Source of the DNA: Liolophura sinensis
Lineage: Eukaryota; Mollusca; Polyplacophora; Chitonida; Chitonidae
Assembly (NCBI RefSeq): GCF_032854445.1
Contig: NC_088302.1
Coordinates: forward strand, 1,364,001 to 1,428,000
DNA length: 64,000 bases
Direction: 5' to 3'
Positions 28,101-35,361 of the stretch are shown one piece after another. The translations under genes and the position numbers were made by a program. How positions within the stretch are numbered: position 1 is the stretch's first letter; every line of letters begins with the position of its first letter. Below the pieces are notes generated by a model, which worked only from the letters and a program-made list of their open reading frames with translations, was not told the DNA's origin and ran no database searches.

Positions 28101-31100
28101 AGTCGTTACCAAACCAATTATCCTTACACAGATTCAATCTACCATACAATGGGAAGAGCACTAAGAAGTTCACATGTACAGAAGTGACAAACTAGTTATA
28201 CATATTTTACACTGTCCACCTTTCTTTGTAATTTTACTTGTTATATGAAAAAAGTTACTAATTGAGGTACAGTGTACACGTACACTTAAATAATGACAAA
28301 ATGGATAATTCAGCACATTCCACGGTGTAAGTCTGAAAACTACTTGTAGTGTTAAATTTTTGGGATCATGTCTCTGCCATCTTCTGATTGATGGACAGTG
28401 GAAATGATGTCAGAAAAGTAAGAACAAGAAGTAAACTTAAAACTGCCCTGTGTGCATGATGCTAGCCACGTGTGCATGATTCTGGGCACATGTGCATAAT
28501 GCTATTCACGTCTGTACGATGCTAGTCACGTGCACATGATGTTAGTCACATGTGCATGATGCCAGTCACCTGTGCATGACGCTAGCCACGTGTGCATGTT
28601 AGTCATGTGTGCATTATGCTAGCCACGTGTGCATGATGCTAGCCACGTGTGCATGTTAGTCACATGTGCATGATGCTAGCCACATGTGCATGATTCTAGG
28701 CACAGGTGCATGATGCTGGTCACATGCATGATGCTAGTCACATGTGCATGATGTTAGTCATGTATGCATGATGTTTGTCACAGGTGCATGATGTTTGTCA
28801 CATGTGCATGATGTTAGTCACATGTGCATGATGCTAGTCATGTGTGCATGATGTTAGTAAGATGTGCATGATGTTAGTCACACGTACATCATGTTAGCCA
28901 CATGTGCACGATGTTAGCCATATGTGCACGATGTTAGCCATATGTGCACGATGCTAGTCAGATATGCATGAGGCTAGACACATGTGCATGATGCTAGACA
29001 CATGTGCATGATGTTAGTCACGTGTGAATGGTGTTAGTCACGCTCGCATGATCCTAGTCACATGTGCATGCTCTTCCATGTGTACATGATGCTAGTCACG
29101 TGCATGATGCTACTGACGTGCTTGATGCTAGCCACATGTGCATGATGCTAGCCACATGAGCATGATACTGGTCACATGTGCATGGTGTTAGTCACATAAT
29201 GGAGTTCACAGTCACGCTGACCTGTTTGACTGAGCCAGATCAAAACACTCCACATTCGTGGGGTTCCTCTTCATCTTCTCACAAAACAGCTCCGTGTAGT
29301 ATTCCAGGTCCCAGCTGTCAAACGCTAGCCCTGAAACAGACCAAGCCTCACTGATAAAGTGATCACAGAGAAGATCATCCACAGACAAACTCCAAGCTGA
29401 CGTCTGACAAGTTGTCATAGTTACAGCACTTTCATTATCTATTTGAGCACAAGGCCACCAAGGAACATTAGCCAGCTACCTCACAGAGAATTAAATCAAG
29501 TAAAATCGGAGCTCTGGACAAAGTTGACAGCTCTCTGATCAAAAGTCTAAAGTAGCGGCCTGTATAATTGTCTGCATGTAGCTGGTGATAGTCTGCATGT
29601 AGCCGGTGATGGTCTGCATGTAGCCGGTGATGGTCTGCAAGTAACCGATGATGGCATGCATGTAGCCAGTGATGGTCTGCATGTAGCTGGTGATGGTCTG
29701 CATGTAGCTGGTGATGGTCTGCATGTAGCCGGTGATGGTCTGCATGTAGCCGTTGATGGTCTGCATGTAGCCGTTGATGGTCTGCATGTAGCTAGTGATG
29801 GTCTGCATGTAGCTGTTGATGGTCGGCATGTAGCCGGTGATGGTCTGCATGTAGCTGGTAGCAGTTTGCATGTAGCTGGTGATGGTCGGCATGTAGCTGG
29901 TAGCGGTCGGCATGTAGTTAGTGATGGTCTGCATGTAGCTGGTAGCAGTTTGCATGTAACTGGTGATGGTCTGCATGTAGCTGGTAGCGGTCTGCATGTA
30001 GCTGGTGATGGTCTGCATGTAGCTGGTGATGGTCTGCATGTAGTTAGTGATGGTCTGCATGTAGCTGGTGATGGCATGCATGTAGCCGGTGATGGTCTGC
30101 ATGTAGCCGGTGATGGTCTGCATGTAGCTGGTGATGGTCGGCATGTAGCCGTTGATGGTCTGCATGTAGCTGGTGATGGTCTGCATGTAGCTGGTGAGGG
30201 TCTGCATGTAGCTGGTGATGGTCGGCATGTAGCCGGTGATGGTCTGCATGTAGCTGGTAGCAGTTTGCATGTAGCTGGTGATGGTCTGCATGTAGCTGGT
30301 GATGGTCTGCATGTAGTTAGTGATGGTCTAGACATGCTAGATATCAGAACCCTGAGATTTAACCCCCTGTACTTGTTCTCTAGGCATGTTTAAGTGAAAT
30401 ACACCTGACAACATCATAAAACAACTACAATGTAAATTCACAACATCTATGTCTGATATGTGGCAGAGGTGGCACTATTAACTCCTGTATTTGCCCTACA
30501 AGTTTGCTCAAAGAAGTGCATTTTTTAGAACCAAACAATGACAACAAAATATTACTTTTGATGCCAAAACTTTCAGTTTACTAAAATTCCACCATTTCCA
30601 CCAAACGTCCTTTCTAAGATCACTCTCAGGAACAGGAAAAATGAGGATGGTCACCATTCAAACACTTCAGTTCAAATACCGATGGTCTTACTCATGTGCA
30701 TGTAGCCAAATGAAAGTTTTCTACCACACGGTTTGTGCCTACCTCAGATGATCAAATGATACACAGATAAATGTCACAAACTGCCACTATATTAATCTAT
30801 ATACCTGACTGGAGTTTCATGCCGCACTCAAGAACATTTCACTTATACGACAGCATCCAGCATTACAGTGGGAGAAAACAGGGAAGAGCCTGAAGGGAGT
30901 GGAACTATAACCCCATGCTGGTTAATGCCTGTTTACCTAACTCTCTGTTGGCCTTTTCAAGTGCCGCCTTCCCACTTCCCAGGACATCAATTTCATACAC
31001 CTCCTCAGGGCTCACATTGAGCTCAAAGCTGTCCAATGGTTGCTGATAGCGACACTGAGTCATCTTGTCATGCATAATTGACAAGATAAGCTCCTCCTCT

Positions 31101-33643
31101 TTCAGGGATGGTTTGTAGCCATCAGTAAATCTGATGAGATAGCGTGTAGAGCTCTCTATACGCTGTACATTCTTCAAACCCACCGACCGGCAGATGGAGC
31201 ATGCATTTGTTGAGAAGGCTGTCGAAAAATTTAACCTGGAAAACGCAAAAATCACCTAACTGTAACTAAATATTATGAATCAGATATTGTGATGTTTTGG
31301 AAAAAATCAATCAAGTGATTTAAGTTGAATTGGAAAATCTGAAAAATCAGAAACCACCTATAAATATGTACACAGTGATAACAAGGCTGATATCAGACCA
31401 TATATAAACTAACCAATGCCTTATGTACTTGGAATATCTGATGCATTCTGTCAGACTATAATGTTGACTGGATCAGGCTGTGGGTGTGACCCTGTCAGGC
31501 TGTGGGTGTGACCCTATCAGGCTGTGGGTGTGACCCTATCAGGCTGTGGGTGTGACCCTATCAGGCTGTGGGTGTGACCCTGTCAGACTGTGGGTGTGAC
31601 CCTGTCAGGCTGTGGGTGTGACCCTGTCAGAATGTAAGGTTGACTACATCAGGCTGACAGTCAGCCTTTGGGCATTACCCTGTCAGACTGTAAGGTTGAC
31701 AGGTTCACACCCATACACTGCCAGGCTGTGGGTGTGACCCTGTCAGACTGAGTGTGAGTGTCAGGCTGTGGGTGTGACCCTGTCAGGCTGTGGGTGAGAC
31801 CCTGTCAGACTGAGTGTTACCCTGTCAGGCTGTGGGTGAGAACCTGTCAGGCTGTGGGTGTGACCCTGTCAGGCTGTGGGCGTGACCCTGTCAGACTGTA
31901 GGTGTGACCCTTTCAGATTGTAGGTGTGACCCTCTCAGAATGAGGCTGGTGTCTGGTCCATTCCAACGAGACACTGTGGTGATGTGGCCAAAATATTGAT
32001 GATAAGTGATGATAGATCCCAATCTAGAATCAGCATTCATCACTGTAACTATTGTAGGTGTTTGGTGGAAGCATGCTGTGCATAGATATTGATGATAAGT
32101 GATGATAGATCCCAATCTAGAATCAGCATTCATCACTGTAACTTTTGTAGGTGTTTGGTGGAAGCATGCTGTGCATGGATATCTGGACTTCATATCTATC
32201 AAGTATTATTAGAAACAAATGTTGAGAAATTTTGTGTTTTCTGAAATCAATTCCTATCGGGTAATTGTGACTCCTATGACCCTGGCATAGTTCCAAATTT
32301 CTTTACAAAATTTGCTAGTCATGTAAGAGAGTACAGAGAATGCTAGCCTGCCTGTGAGTAGCAGTAGTAGTAGCTCACAAACATTCCCATTGTAAAGGTG
32401 TACCCAACGTGAGCCAGTTACCTGGGCCCTATCTCCAGCAGCAGGTCTGTGTCCTGGACACTGGGTTTCAGCTGACTTGTCCTCTGTACATTCCCCTCCA
32501 GGAACGGGGTACCCAGAATCCATAGCAGCTTCTTCTCCTCTTCATCAGTAATGGCTATCGAGTAAAAGCAGGTGTCAATATCATCAGTCTTCTACTTACT
32601 GCACTTATTTGCAACATCATATTTTTGGCTGATTTATTTGCAGATTTGTGTTTTAGAAAACATGCGCTGTGTTATCACCGGTTTTAAGATATGGTTAATA
32701 ATCAGAAAAGTTTCAGAGAAATAACTGATTTCAACTCCTCTCTTTTGATTATCCTCAAAAATTACAAATGAACATTGGACATTAAGTGAACAATTATATC
32801 TATGTCTACAGGTTCAATACACTGAACTGTTTATGTTTAAGTCTGTGGAAAAACCGGATAGCGTGTTTATAATGCAAGAGTTTGGCAAAAAAACAATTTT
32901 TCAGTCATATGATGACGAAGGAATCCTTAGAGTGCATGAACGTGTAATGTACCTCCTTGTTGCAGGACGGATTTCCACTCATATTTTATCTAGTGCCGCT
33001 TCACTGAGACGACTTACCAAAGGCAAGTACGCCGCCAGCCTGAGCAATTATACTGATAATATCCCCTTAATGCTGAACGCCATGTGAGTAAGCTACTGCT
33101 TCCTCTTTTAAAGTCTTAGGTGTGACCCGACCCGGATTGATCCTTGATCAACTGCTCCTGAAGCATTCGCTGTACCAACTTTATAATGCGAGAAAATTCA
33201 CGAACAACACAGCATCCTTCTATGTACTGCTTACCAAATTACATAAGTTTATGTTTTTTTTTTCACTGGTCTTTTACACTCCACTTCAGAATTATTCACA
33301 TGTCTGATAGTGAACGGTGTACGAATGGAAAGGACTGGCTTTCACTAGGTATGTGGCTCACCCACTGACATGATAAAGCCACAGCCCAATCAGTGAGAGC
33401 TGGACTCAAACAGACAACCTCATTGGCCAAGGACTAGGGAACTTTCTTGTCCTTTCTGTCAGCAAGGGTCCTAACTGCAGTTTACATTAACCACTCACCT
33501 TGTGTTGATGTCAGGATGTAGTAACAGTGCTCTGTCTGCAAAACAGAGACATCTTTCTTCAGTAAGCCTTTTATTCTGCTCTTCAGCAGTTTTGTTGTCC
33601 CTTCACTCAGAGCAGGCTGTTTGTAGATTTTCTGGATTGTCAT
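889..33643 (-). CDS. PFAS: Phosphoribosylformylglycinamidine synthase, 20 coding exons, C-terminus outside window
   Basis: The enzyme makes FGAM from FGAR, glutamine and ATP, the fourth step of cytosolic de novo purine synthesis. Joined exons give about 1055 codons without frame conflict; animal enzymes are about 1340 residues, so the missing part is the C-terminal glutamine amidotransferase domain past base 1. Order seen: PurS-like N-terminus (exons 1-3), linker (exon 4), then two PurM/AIRS-like halves. Diagnostic motifs are [18 protein letters not shown] (contains the catalytic-region His), [58 protein letters not shown] and HDVSDGGL. The first Met codon (33641-33643) lies 3 bases inside an exon that has an acceptor AG before it, so an upstream 5' UTR exon is likely. 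Intron phases agree at every junction. Introns are dominated by minisatellites; intron 14 hosts a nested gene. Family assignment is near certain; exact start is less sure. Confidence 0.96.
1144..1450 (-). mobile_element. Two SINE 3' fragments
   Basis: 1144-1290 carries AGGCCAGCATTATGGTGGGA and GGTTGCTGGCA; 1370-1450 carries a second, more diverged tail (TTTATTTGATCTGTGCTTAA). Confidence 0.65.
1660..1796 (-). CDS. PFAS: PFAS coding exon 19
   Basis: Encodes [20 protein letters not shown] through SSRKSDEPL. The acceptor is taken at GATAG|AAGTACTG because only this keeps the frame of VLFAEELG after the phase-1 exon 18. Donor GTAAGG. Confidence 0.9.
1990..2695. repeat. 28-bp minisatellite in PFAS intron 18
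   Basis: About 25 units of TCATCATGACAAAAATATTA plus TGTCTGAC, AT-rich, with variants CTTGACA and GACACAA. No link to a neighbouring exon is seen. Confidence 0.95.
2853..2969 (-). CDS. PFAS: PFAS coding exon 18
   Basis: Encodes [20 protein letters not shown] then [19 protein letters not shown]. Donor GTAAAA, phase 1. Confidence 0.96.
3428..4473. repeat. 32-bp minisatellite in PFAS intron 17, split by a SINE
   Basis: Units of TGCCTGTACAAACAGCTTTG plus GGTCACACAGAA at 3428-3589 and about 3851-4473. On the minus strand the unit reads CTGTTTGTACAGGC, matching the coding end of exon 17 (TTTTTGTACAGGCTTTC). Confidence 0.95.
3590..3850 (+). mobile_element. tRNA-derived SINE, full length
   Basis: The head GGCCTCCATGGCTCAGTTGG has a pol III A box (TGGCTCAGTTGGTTAGCGC) and a B box in GTTGCTGTGAGTTCAAGTCC. 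The body ends TTGAGTACGGCATAAAACAC then CAATCAAAT and an AAAT-rich tail. It interrupts the 32-bp array and is the reference copy for the other fragments here. Confidence 0.85.
4474..4629 (-). CDS. PFAS: PFAS coding exon 17
   Basis: Encodes [20 protein letters not shown] then [19 protein letters not shown]. Donor is ACAAG|GTATTG. The last 40 coding bases match the unit of the adjoining 32-bp minisatellite. Confidence 0.94.
4640..4700. repeat. Three copies of ACAAATACAGAGCACCATT
   Basis: A short tandem just upstream (minus strand sense) of the PFAS exon 17 acceptor. Confidence 0.8.
4938..5230. repeat. 42-bp minisatellite in PFAS intron 16
   Basis: About seven units around CTGGCGAAAACGGCCTCCCC and ATGTGTCCTAGAGGCTT. 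The unit is a multiple of three, so all frames stay open without coding meaning. Confidence 0.9.
5300..5800. repeat. 77-bp minisatellite made of PFAS exon 16-donor junction
   Basis: Six to seven units. On the minus strand each carries CCAGACCTCAAGTGTACCTA then TGACAAGG|GTAGGTAAAC, equal to the exon 16 end and donor. Confidence 0.95.
5801..5884 (-). CDS. PFAS: PFAS coding exon 16
   Basis: Encodes [20 protein letters not shown] then LKCTYDKG. The donor reads AAGG|GTAGGT. A second GT four bases on would break the frame with exon 17, so the first is preferred. Tandem copies of the exon end plus donor follow. Confidence 0.93.
6321..6501 (-). CDS. PFAS: PFAS coding exon 15
   Basis: Encodes [20 protein letters not shown] through [15 protein letters not shown]. 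The acceptor, TTTGTTGCAG followed by GATGTGAAGTGT, is the exact sequence that is tandemly repeated upstream for 1.1 kb. Confidence 0.96.
6502..7615. repeat. 26/29-bp minisatellite made of PFAS exon 15 acceptor junction
   Basis: About 38 units. On the minus strand each reads TTTGTTGCAG then GATGTGAAGTGT, that is, polypyrimidine-AG plus the first exon bases. Variants CTGC/CCCA alter the AG in some units. Confidence 0.95.
7630..8330. other. Intron sequence, possible old repeat at 8040-8290
   Basis: No gene seen. 8040-8290 contains GACCTAAAGTTTC, also present at about 19340, so both may belong to an unidentified dispersed repeat. Confidence 0.4.
8335..10630. repeat. 47-bp minisatellite rich in palindromes
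   Basis: About 48 units of TACCATGTATGATCCATGGT plus CATGTCAAACAAGCTACCTACAAATGC (given in parts). Units hold CCATGG, TGATCA and CATGATCATG. Variants are patterned in runs, suggesting repeated local copying. Confidence 0.95.
10640..13690. other. PFAS intron 14 without a gene, three small tandem repeats
   Basis: Contains 22-bp units of AGCCATGACACGGTAACAAG (11118-11222), about four 35-bp units with GCTGACCAGCAAAGTCTTA (12410-12552) and four 14-bp units CATGGTATAGCCAT (13012-13062). Otherwise nothing seen. Confidence 0.7.
13764..13835 (+). promoter_or_regulatory. Putative promoter of the nested gene (CCAAT plus TATA)
   Basis: ATTGG (an inverted CCAAT box) at 13768-13772 is followed 30 bases later by TATATAA at 13802-13808. 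A second CCAAT lies near 13664. The spacing to the ATG at 13900 suits a short 5' UTR. Motif evidence only. Confidence 0.5.
13900..14202 (+). CDS. Small intronless gene nested in PFAS intron 14, function unknown
   Basis: A 100-residue frame begins [20 protein letters not shown] and ends [16 protein letters not shown] do not recognise the family. Residues 12-55 look like an amphipathic coiled coil and the C-terminus is strongly basic; no signal peptide or membrane segment is seen. The frame is open 195 bases further up, but a TATATAA box at 13802-13808 and a CCAAT-type ATTGG at 13768-13772 place the transcription start near 13830, so the ATG at 13900 (AAAATGT context, A at -3) is favoured. It lies antisense to PFAS, about 250 bases from exon 14. 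It contains no tandem repeat, unlike most long frames here, and its composition looks coding. It could be a fast-response intronless gene or a retrocopy. Confidence 0.62.
   Translation: MCTSSFNSNKKVAAKLQSAESCFEKACDQIKILNTKLSDLRQKYERASSLGQRAFRYSLQLRIATAEGLRDTYCMFASNMAARVSKLRKKLYPQVERLRR
14453..14578 (-). CDS. PFAS: PFAS coding exon 14
   Basis: 42 codons, [20 protein letters not shown] through [14 protein letters not shown], phase 0 at both ends. The next intron (14452-6502) is about 8 kb and contains the nested gene at 13900-14202. Confidence 0.95.
15097..15201 (-). CDS. PFAS: PFAS coding exon 13
   Basis: 35 codons, [20 protein letters not shown] through ITALSYFGK, phase 0 at both ends. Acceptor TTGCAG, donor GTAACA. 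Confidence 0.96.
15548..15775. repeat. 35-bp minisatellite starting at the PFAS exon 12 donor
   Basis: About seven units with GGTGATGGTGCCACATTACA. It begins two bases past the donor dinucleotide; on the minus strand the unit TGGCACCATCACC equals donor positions +5 onwards. Confidence 0.93.
15778..15909 (-). CDS. PFAS: PFAS coding exon 12
   Basis: Encodes [19 protein letters not shown] through [17 protein letters not shown]. Donor is AAG|GTATGG. The bases directly after it, GGCACCATCACCTACTGG, are the repeat unit of the neighbouring array. Confidence 0.95.
16075..17185. repeat. About 20-bp degenerate minisatellite in PFAS intron 11
   Basis: About 50 units around GAGGGATTACTGTACTATAG, older and more diverged toward 16800-17185, which is the side next to the exon 11 donor. 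Confidence 0.93.
17197..17316 (-). CDS. PFAS: PFAS coding exon 11
   Basis: Encodes [20 protein letters not shown] through [12 protein letters not shown]. The middle is variable in the family; LVLGKMPRK is diagnostic. Donor GTGAGA; a roughly 20-bp minisatellite begins about a dozen bases past it. Confidence 0.95.
17398..18108. repeat. 26-bp minisatellite in PFAS intron 10
   Basis: About 27 units of TTCCATGGTGTGACAGATTT plus CAGTAC. Starts about 80 bases upstream of exon 11 in the sense of the gene. Confidence 0.94.
18525..18748 (-). CDS. PFAS: PFAS coding exon 10
   Basis: Encodes [20 protein letters not shown], then [17 protein letters not shown] and [16 protein letters not shown]. The 5' end completes the GAGGNG motif of exon 9. 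Donor GTACGG, phase 0. Confidence 0.96.
19125..19232. repeat. Five units of 22-bp GACAAGTTTTTGACAAGGGA
   Basis: A short tandem in PFAS intron 9. The rest of 18750-20200 shows no gene; 19320-19500 may be a dispersed repeat. Confidence 0.85.
20228..21724. repeat. 30/33-bp minisatellite made of the PFAS exon 9 donor
   Basis: Roughly 48 units. Minus-strand unit: GTGAGGCTTAACTCTCTACC then CTCAGTCACA. The true donor at 21724-21719 is the first of the series. Because units are multiples of three, frames of over 300 codons are open on both strands; these are not genes. Confidence 0.95.
21725..21952 (-). CDS. PFAS: PFAS coding exon 9
   Basis: Encodes [20 protein letters not shown] through [14 protein letters not shown]. 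The donor is ATG|GTGAGGC, and the intron that follows consists of tandem copies of that donor sequence. Confidence 0.96.
22304..22895. repeat. 30-bp minisatellite with a 205-bp higher-order repeat
   Basis: Units of CGCTGATTTTACTTCATCTC plus TCGCTAGAGT. The block 22304-22508 recurs almost exactly at 22509-22713, including a truncated unit ending TTCATGAGT. Confidence 0.93.
22900..24850. other. PFAS intron 8, no feature seen
   Basis: Ordinary AT-rich intron sequence without a tandem repeat or convincing open frame. Confidence 0.6.
24854..25114 (-). CDS. PFAS: PFAS coding exon 8
   Basis: Encodes [17 protein letters not shown], then [17 protein letters not shown] and [12 protein letters not shown], ending in phase 1 at a GTGAGT donor. 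Confidence 0.96.
25171..25358 (-). mobile_element. SINE copy, head truncated
   Basis: Starts with the tail (TTTATCTATTTGATTGGTGT) and runs through CCACAACCATCTGCAGGTTG to the B-box region AACTCACAGCGACTGCATTGG. The A-box head is missing. Same family as 3590-3850. Confidence 0.8.
25714..25842 (-). CDS. PFAS: PFAS coding exon 7
   Basis: Encodes [20 protein letters not shown] through [11 protein letters not shown], among the most conserved stretches of the family. Donor GTCAGT. Confidence 0.96.
26115..27165. repeat. 53-bp minisatellite of short hairpins
   Basis: About 20 units. Each contains CCCCAAT, TTTCTATG, ATTGGGG, a 7-bp stem with an 8-base loop, and GGAGACCTTTCTGCCCCTTA. Stem changes are discussed in the findings. 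Confidence 0.95.
27424..27548 (-). CDS. PFAS: PFAS coding exon 6 (catalytic-region His)
   Basis: Encodes [15 protein letters not shown] through [16 protein letters not shown]. The ETHN motif carries the conserved histidine of the FGAM synthetase active site. Donor GTAAGC. Confidence 0.96.
27877..28017 (-). CDS. PFAS: PFAS coding exon 5
   Basis: Encodes [11 protein letters not shown], then an acidic [14 protein letters not shown] stretch, and ends KFSDNSS. Acceptor TTTTAG, donor GTTAGA. Confidence 0.94.
28445..29205. repeat. 20-bp minisatellite after PFAS exon 4
   Basis: About 37 units of CATGTGCATGATGCTAGTCA with many E-box-like CACGTG/CATGTG sites and alternating purine-pyrimidine runs. 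Confidence 0.94.
29222..29330 (-). CDS. PFAS: PFAS coding exon 4
   Basis: Encodes [16 protein letters not shown] through [10 protein letters not shown], the linker segment. Donor is GTCAGC. A 20-bp minisatellite begins within about 45 bases downstream of it. Confidence 0.95.
29570..30330. repeat. 21-bp minisatellite in PFAS intron 3
   Basis: About 36 units of GATGGTCTGCATGTAGCTGG plus T. As 21 is a multiple of three, several frames stay open (for example HVAGDGL repeats). Confidence 0.95.
30800..30915 (-). mobile_element. SINE 3' fragment
   Basis: GCCGCACTCAAGAACATTTC, ACTTATACGACAGC and CAGCATTACAGTGGGAGAAA match the SINE tail. Confidence 0.7.
30937..31235 (-). CDS. PFAS: PFAS coding exon 3
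   Basis: Encodes [20 protein letters not shown] through LEKANRELG, the end of the PurS-like region. Flanked by CCAG acceptor and GTAAAC donor. Confidence 0.95.
31465..31945. repeat. About 22-bp minisatellite in PFAS intron 2
   Basis: Around 18 units of TGTGGGTGTGACCCTGTCAG, with degenerate units in the middle. Confidence 0.93.
31993..32180. repeat. 93-bp direct duplication
   Basis: 31993-32085 and 32086-32178 are nearly identical, both starting ATATTGATGATAAGTGATGA and ending near GCATGCTGTGCAT. Confidence 0.9.
32422..32554 (-). CDS. PFAS: PFAS coding exon 2
   Basis: Encodes [18 protein letters not shown] through [10 protein letters not shown]. Acceptor TAG before CCATTACT, donor GTAACT, enters in phase 1 and leaves in phase 2. 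Confidence 0.93.
33499..33643 (-). CDS. PFAS: PFAS coding exon 1
   Basis: Starts [15 protein letters not shown] and ends ILTSTQ in phase 1 before a GTGAGT donor. The acceptor AG is at 33647-33648, so the exon itself begins at 33646. It aligns with the start of animal PFAS and ends close to the human CYNVNW region. Confidence 0.8.
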
Positions 33644-33649
33644 CACCTA

Positions 33650-35340
33650 CAACACATCTCATTTATCAGGTGTAATACTTTTGTAAAATTCAGTAGATCC
33701 ACTGATAAGTTTCACAAAACCTACAGGCAGATAAAACTATGAGAAATTTTGACTCAATATTTTTTATTTTATAGTCTGAAATGATAAACGGCTGAATAAT
33801 AAGTCAAAATGAGGTTTTCACTTTTGAGGTTACACTGTATGCATACTTATGGCATTAACAATTAAACCACCTATCTGCAGTATTCACAAATATTTGTTGT
33901 TGGCTGGAATATAGCTACTCCATTCTAACTGGCACAATATGACTTTGCTAAAAAATCAGTTACAACAAAATGGTTTGCTAACGTACACTGGGAAACTTGA
34001 TAATCTGTTATTCATAGCCTAAGCTTATTGCTTTAATTAGGTAAGATCTACATGTTGTAATTTCAGGCAAATGTTTAGGTCATGTTAGGTACTTGGGGGT
34101 CACTGATTTTGACCTTATGGTACAAAAACGGCTGGGGTGTAAAAACGTTCTGAGGGTATCGCCATGACACTCTAATGTCGCGTGCGAGGCAATCCAGCAA
34201 TCCAGCGATCTAGCTAAGCAGTCTACTATTGTTGTTGTTGCAGCGCAAGCTAACCAATTTCCGTTATTAGTCAATTTGCAATGCGATGATCAAAACAGCG
34301 CAGTTGCACCAGTAAAGCCAGCTAGAAACAATACACCACATGAGGATAACATAAAAAAAGGCTACATCCAATGACAGCGACAATGCTTTCGTGTTTTGTT
34401 GATCTGCGCCGTGCTGCAAGAAAATCGGTCACGCTGTTACAGATTTAGTGTAACTCCACCATGTAGGTGTCGTTCGTCTGTGAATAGTAGTTTAAGCTAA
34501 CAAAACAGACCGATGACAGTTGGGAGCGTGCTCCTGACAGTATACGCCAGTACCACAGTACCACGCATTAACTTGTCAATATCAGCTTACGTTCTGTGCA
34601 GACCCCTTTTTACGTTTCACACTTGTTGATCCACACGTTATTTCGCGCTAGAAATTACTTCGGGTCTCTTCGGCAAAAGTCGGAAATCAATCGAGAGTTA
34701 CCCCCCCCTCGATTACTTTCGGCATATGTCTTACCATGTACAAAACAATAAAAAAGTAAAAACTAAATAAATAAACGCATAAATGAAAAATAAAACCCAC
34801 CTTCTTCAAAAGAAATTCTAAATTTGTGGATTCGCCTTCCCTTTTTTCCTGACATGCCACATCAGTTTTCGAAGACTACAAAAGCGAGTGTTTAATAGAA
34901 TGCAATTCAAAATTGATTTTTTTCTGCCCTATAAAACTATTCCTTTGAGTGTCGTTTTATGCTGCACACAAGTATATTTCACTTATATAACAGTGGCCAG
35001 TATTAAGGAAGGAAGAAACTGTGCAGAGCTCATGAGAAGAAAGTTATCAAATTATGTATGTAAGTATGATTGAGATTTAAAGTTGTACAGGTACTTCACA
35101 ATTTTTCAGTCATATGACGAGAAGTCATTAGTTAACCAACCAGTCCCGTTACCTTCCTCTAAGCTCTAAGTGCTGAGAACCAAGCGAGGCAGCAACAAGT
35201 ACCATCGTTGATATGATGATATGATAAAAATCTTGGATATGACCCCACTCAGGTGTGATCCTGGGTTTCCCGACACTCTAACCATTAGGCCCACTGATGT
35301 GGTAGTTATTATAAGTCATTATCCTAACCTTTAGGTTTAA
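33650..35340 (-). promoter_or_regulatory. Probable PFAS 5' UTR and promoter stretch
   Basis: No coding exon was found between PFAS exon 1 and the 33-bp array. Bases 34130-34680 are richer in CpG than the surroundings and are the best place for the promoter, but no TATA or clear 5' UTR exon could be fixed. A SINE tail fragment lies at about 34920-35050, and a tRNA-like fragment (CTAACCATTAGGCCCACTGA) near 35280. Confidence 0.35.
34920..35050 (-). mobile_element. Diverged SINE 3' fragment
   Basis: TTTTATGCTGCACACAAGTA, TATTTCACTTATATAACAG and GGCCAGTATTAAGG keep the order of the SINE tail. Confidence 0.55.
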
Positions 35341-35361
35341 TTGTCACCCACAGACCAAAAG

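Noticed and set aside
29539..30393. Overlapping frames of about 250 codons in three frames
   Set aside because: A 21-bp tandem repeat with no stop in the unit; intronic in PFAS.
32833..33087. Plus-strand 84-codon frame in PFAS intron 1
   Set aside because: No recognised family, no promoter motif, and frames of this size occur by chance; kept as unproven.
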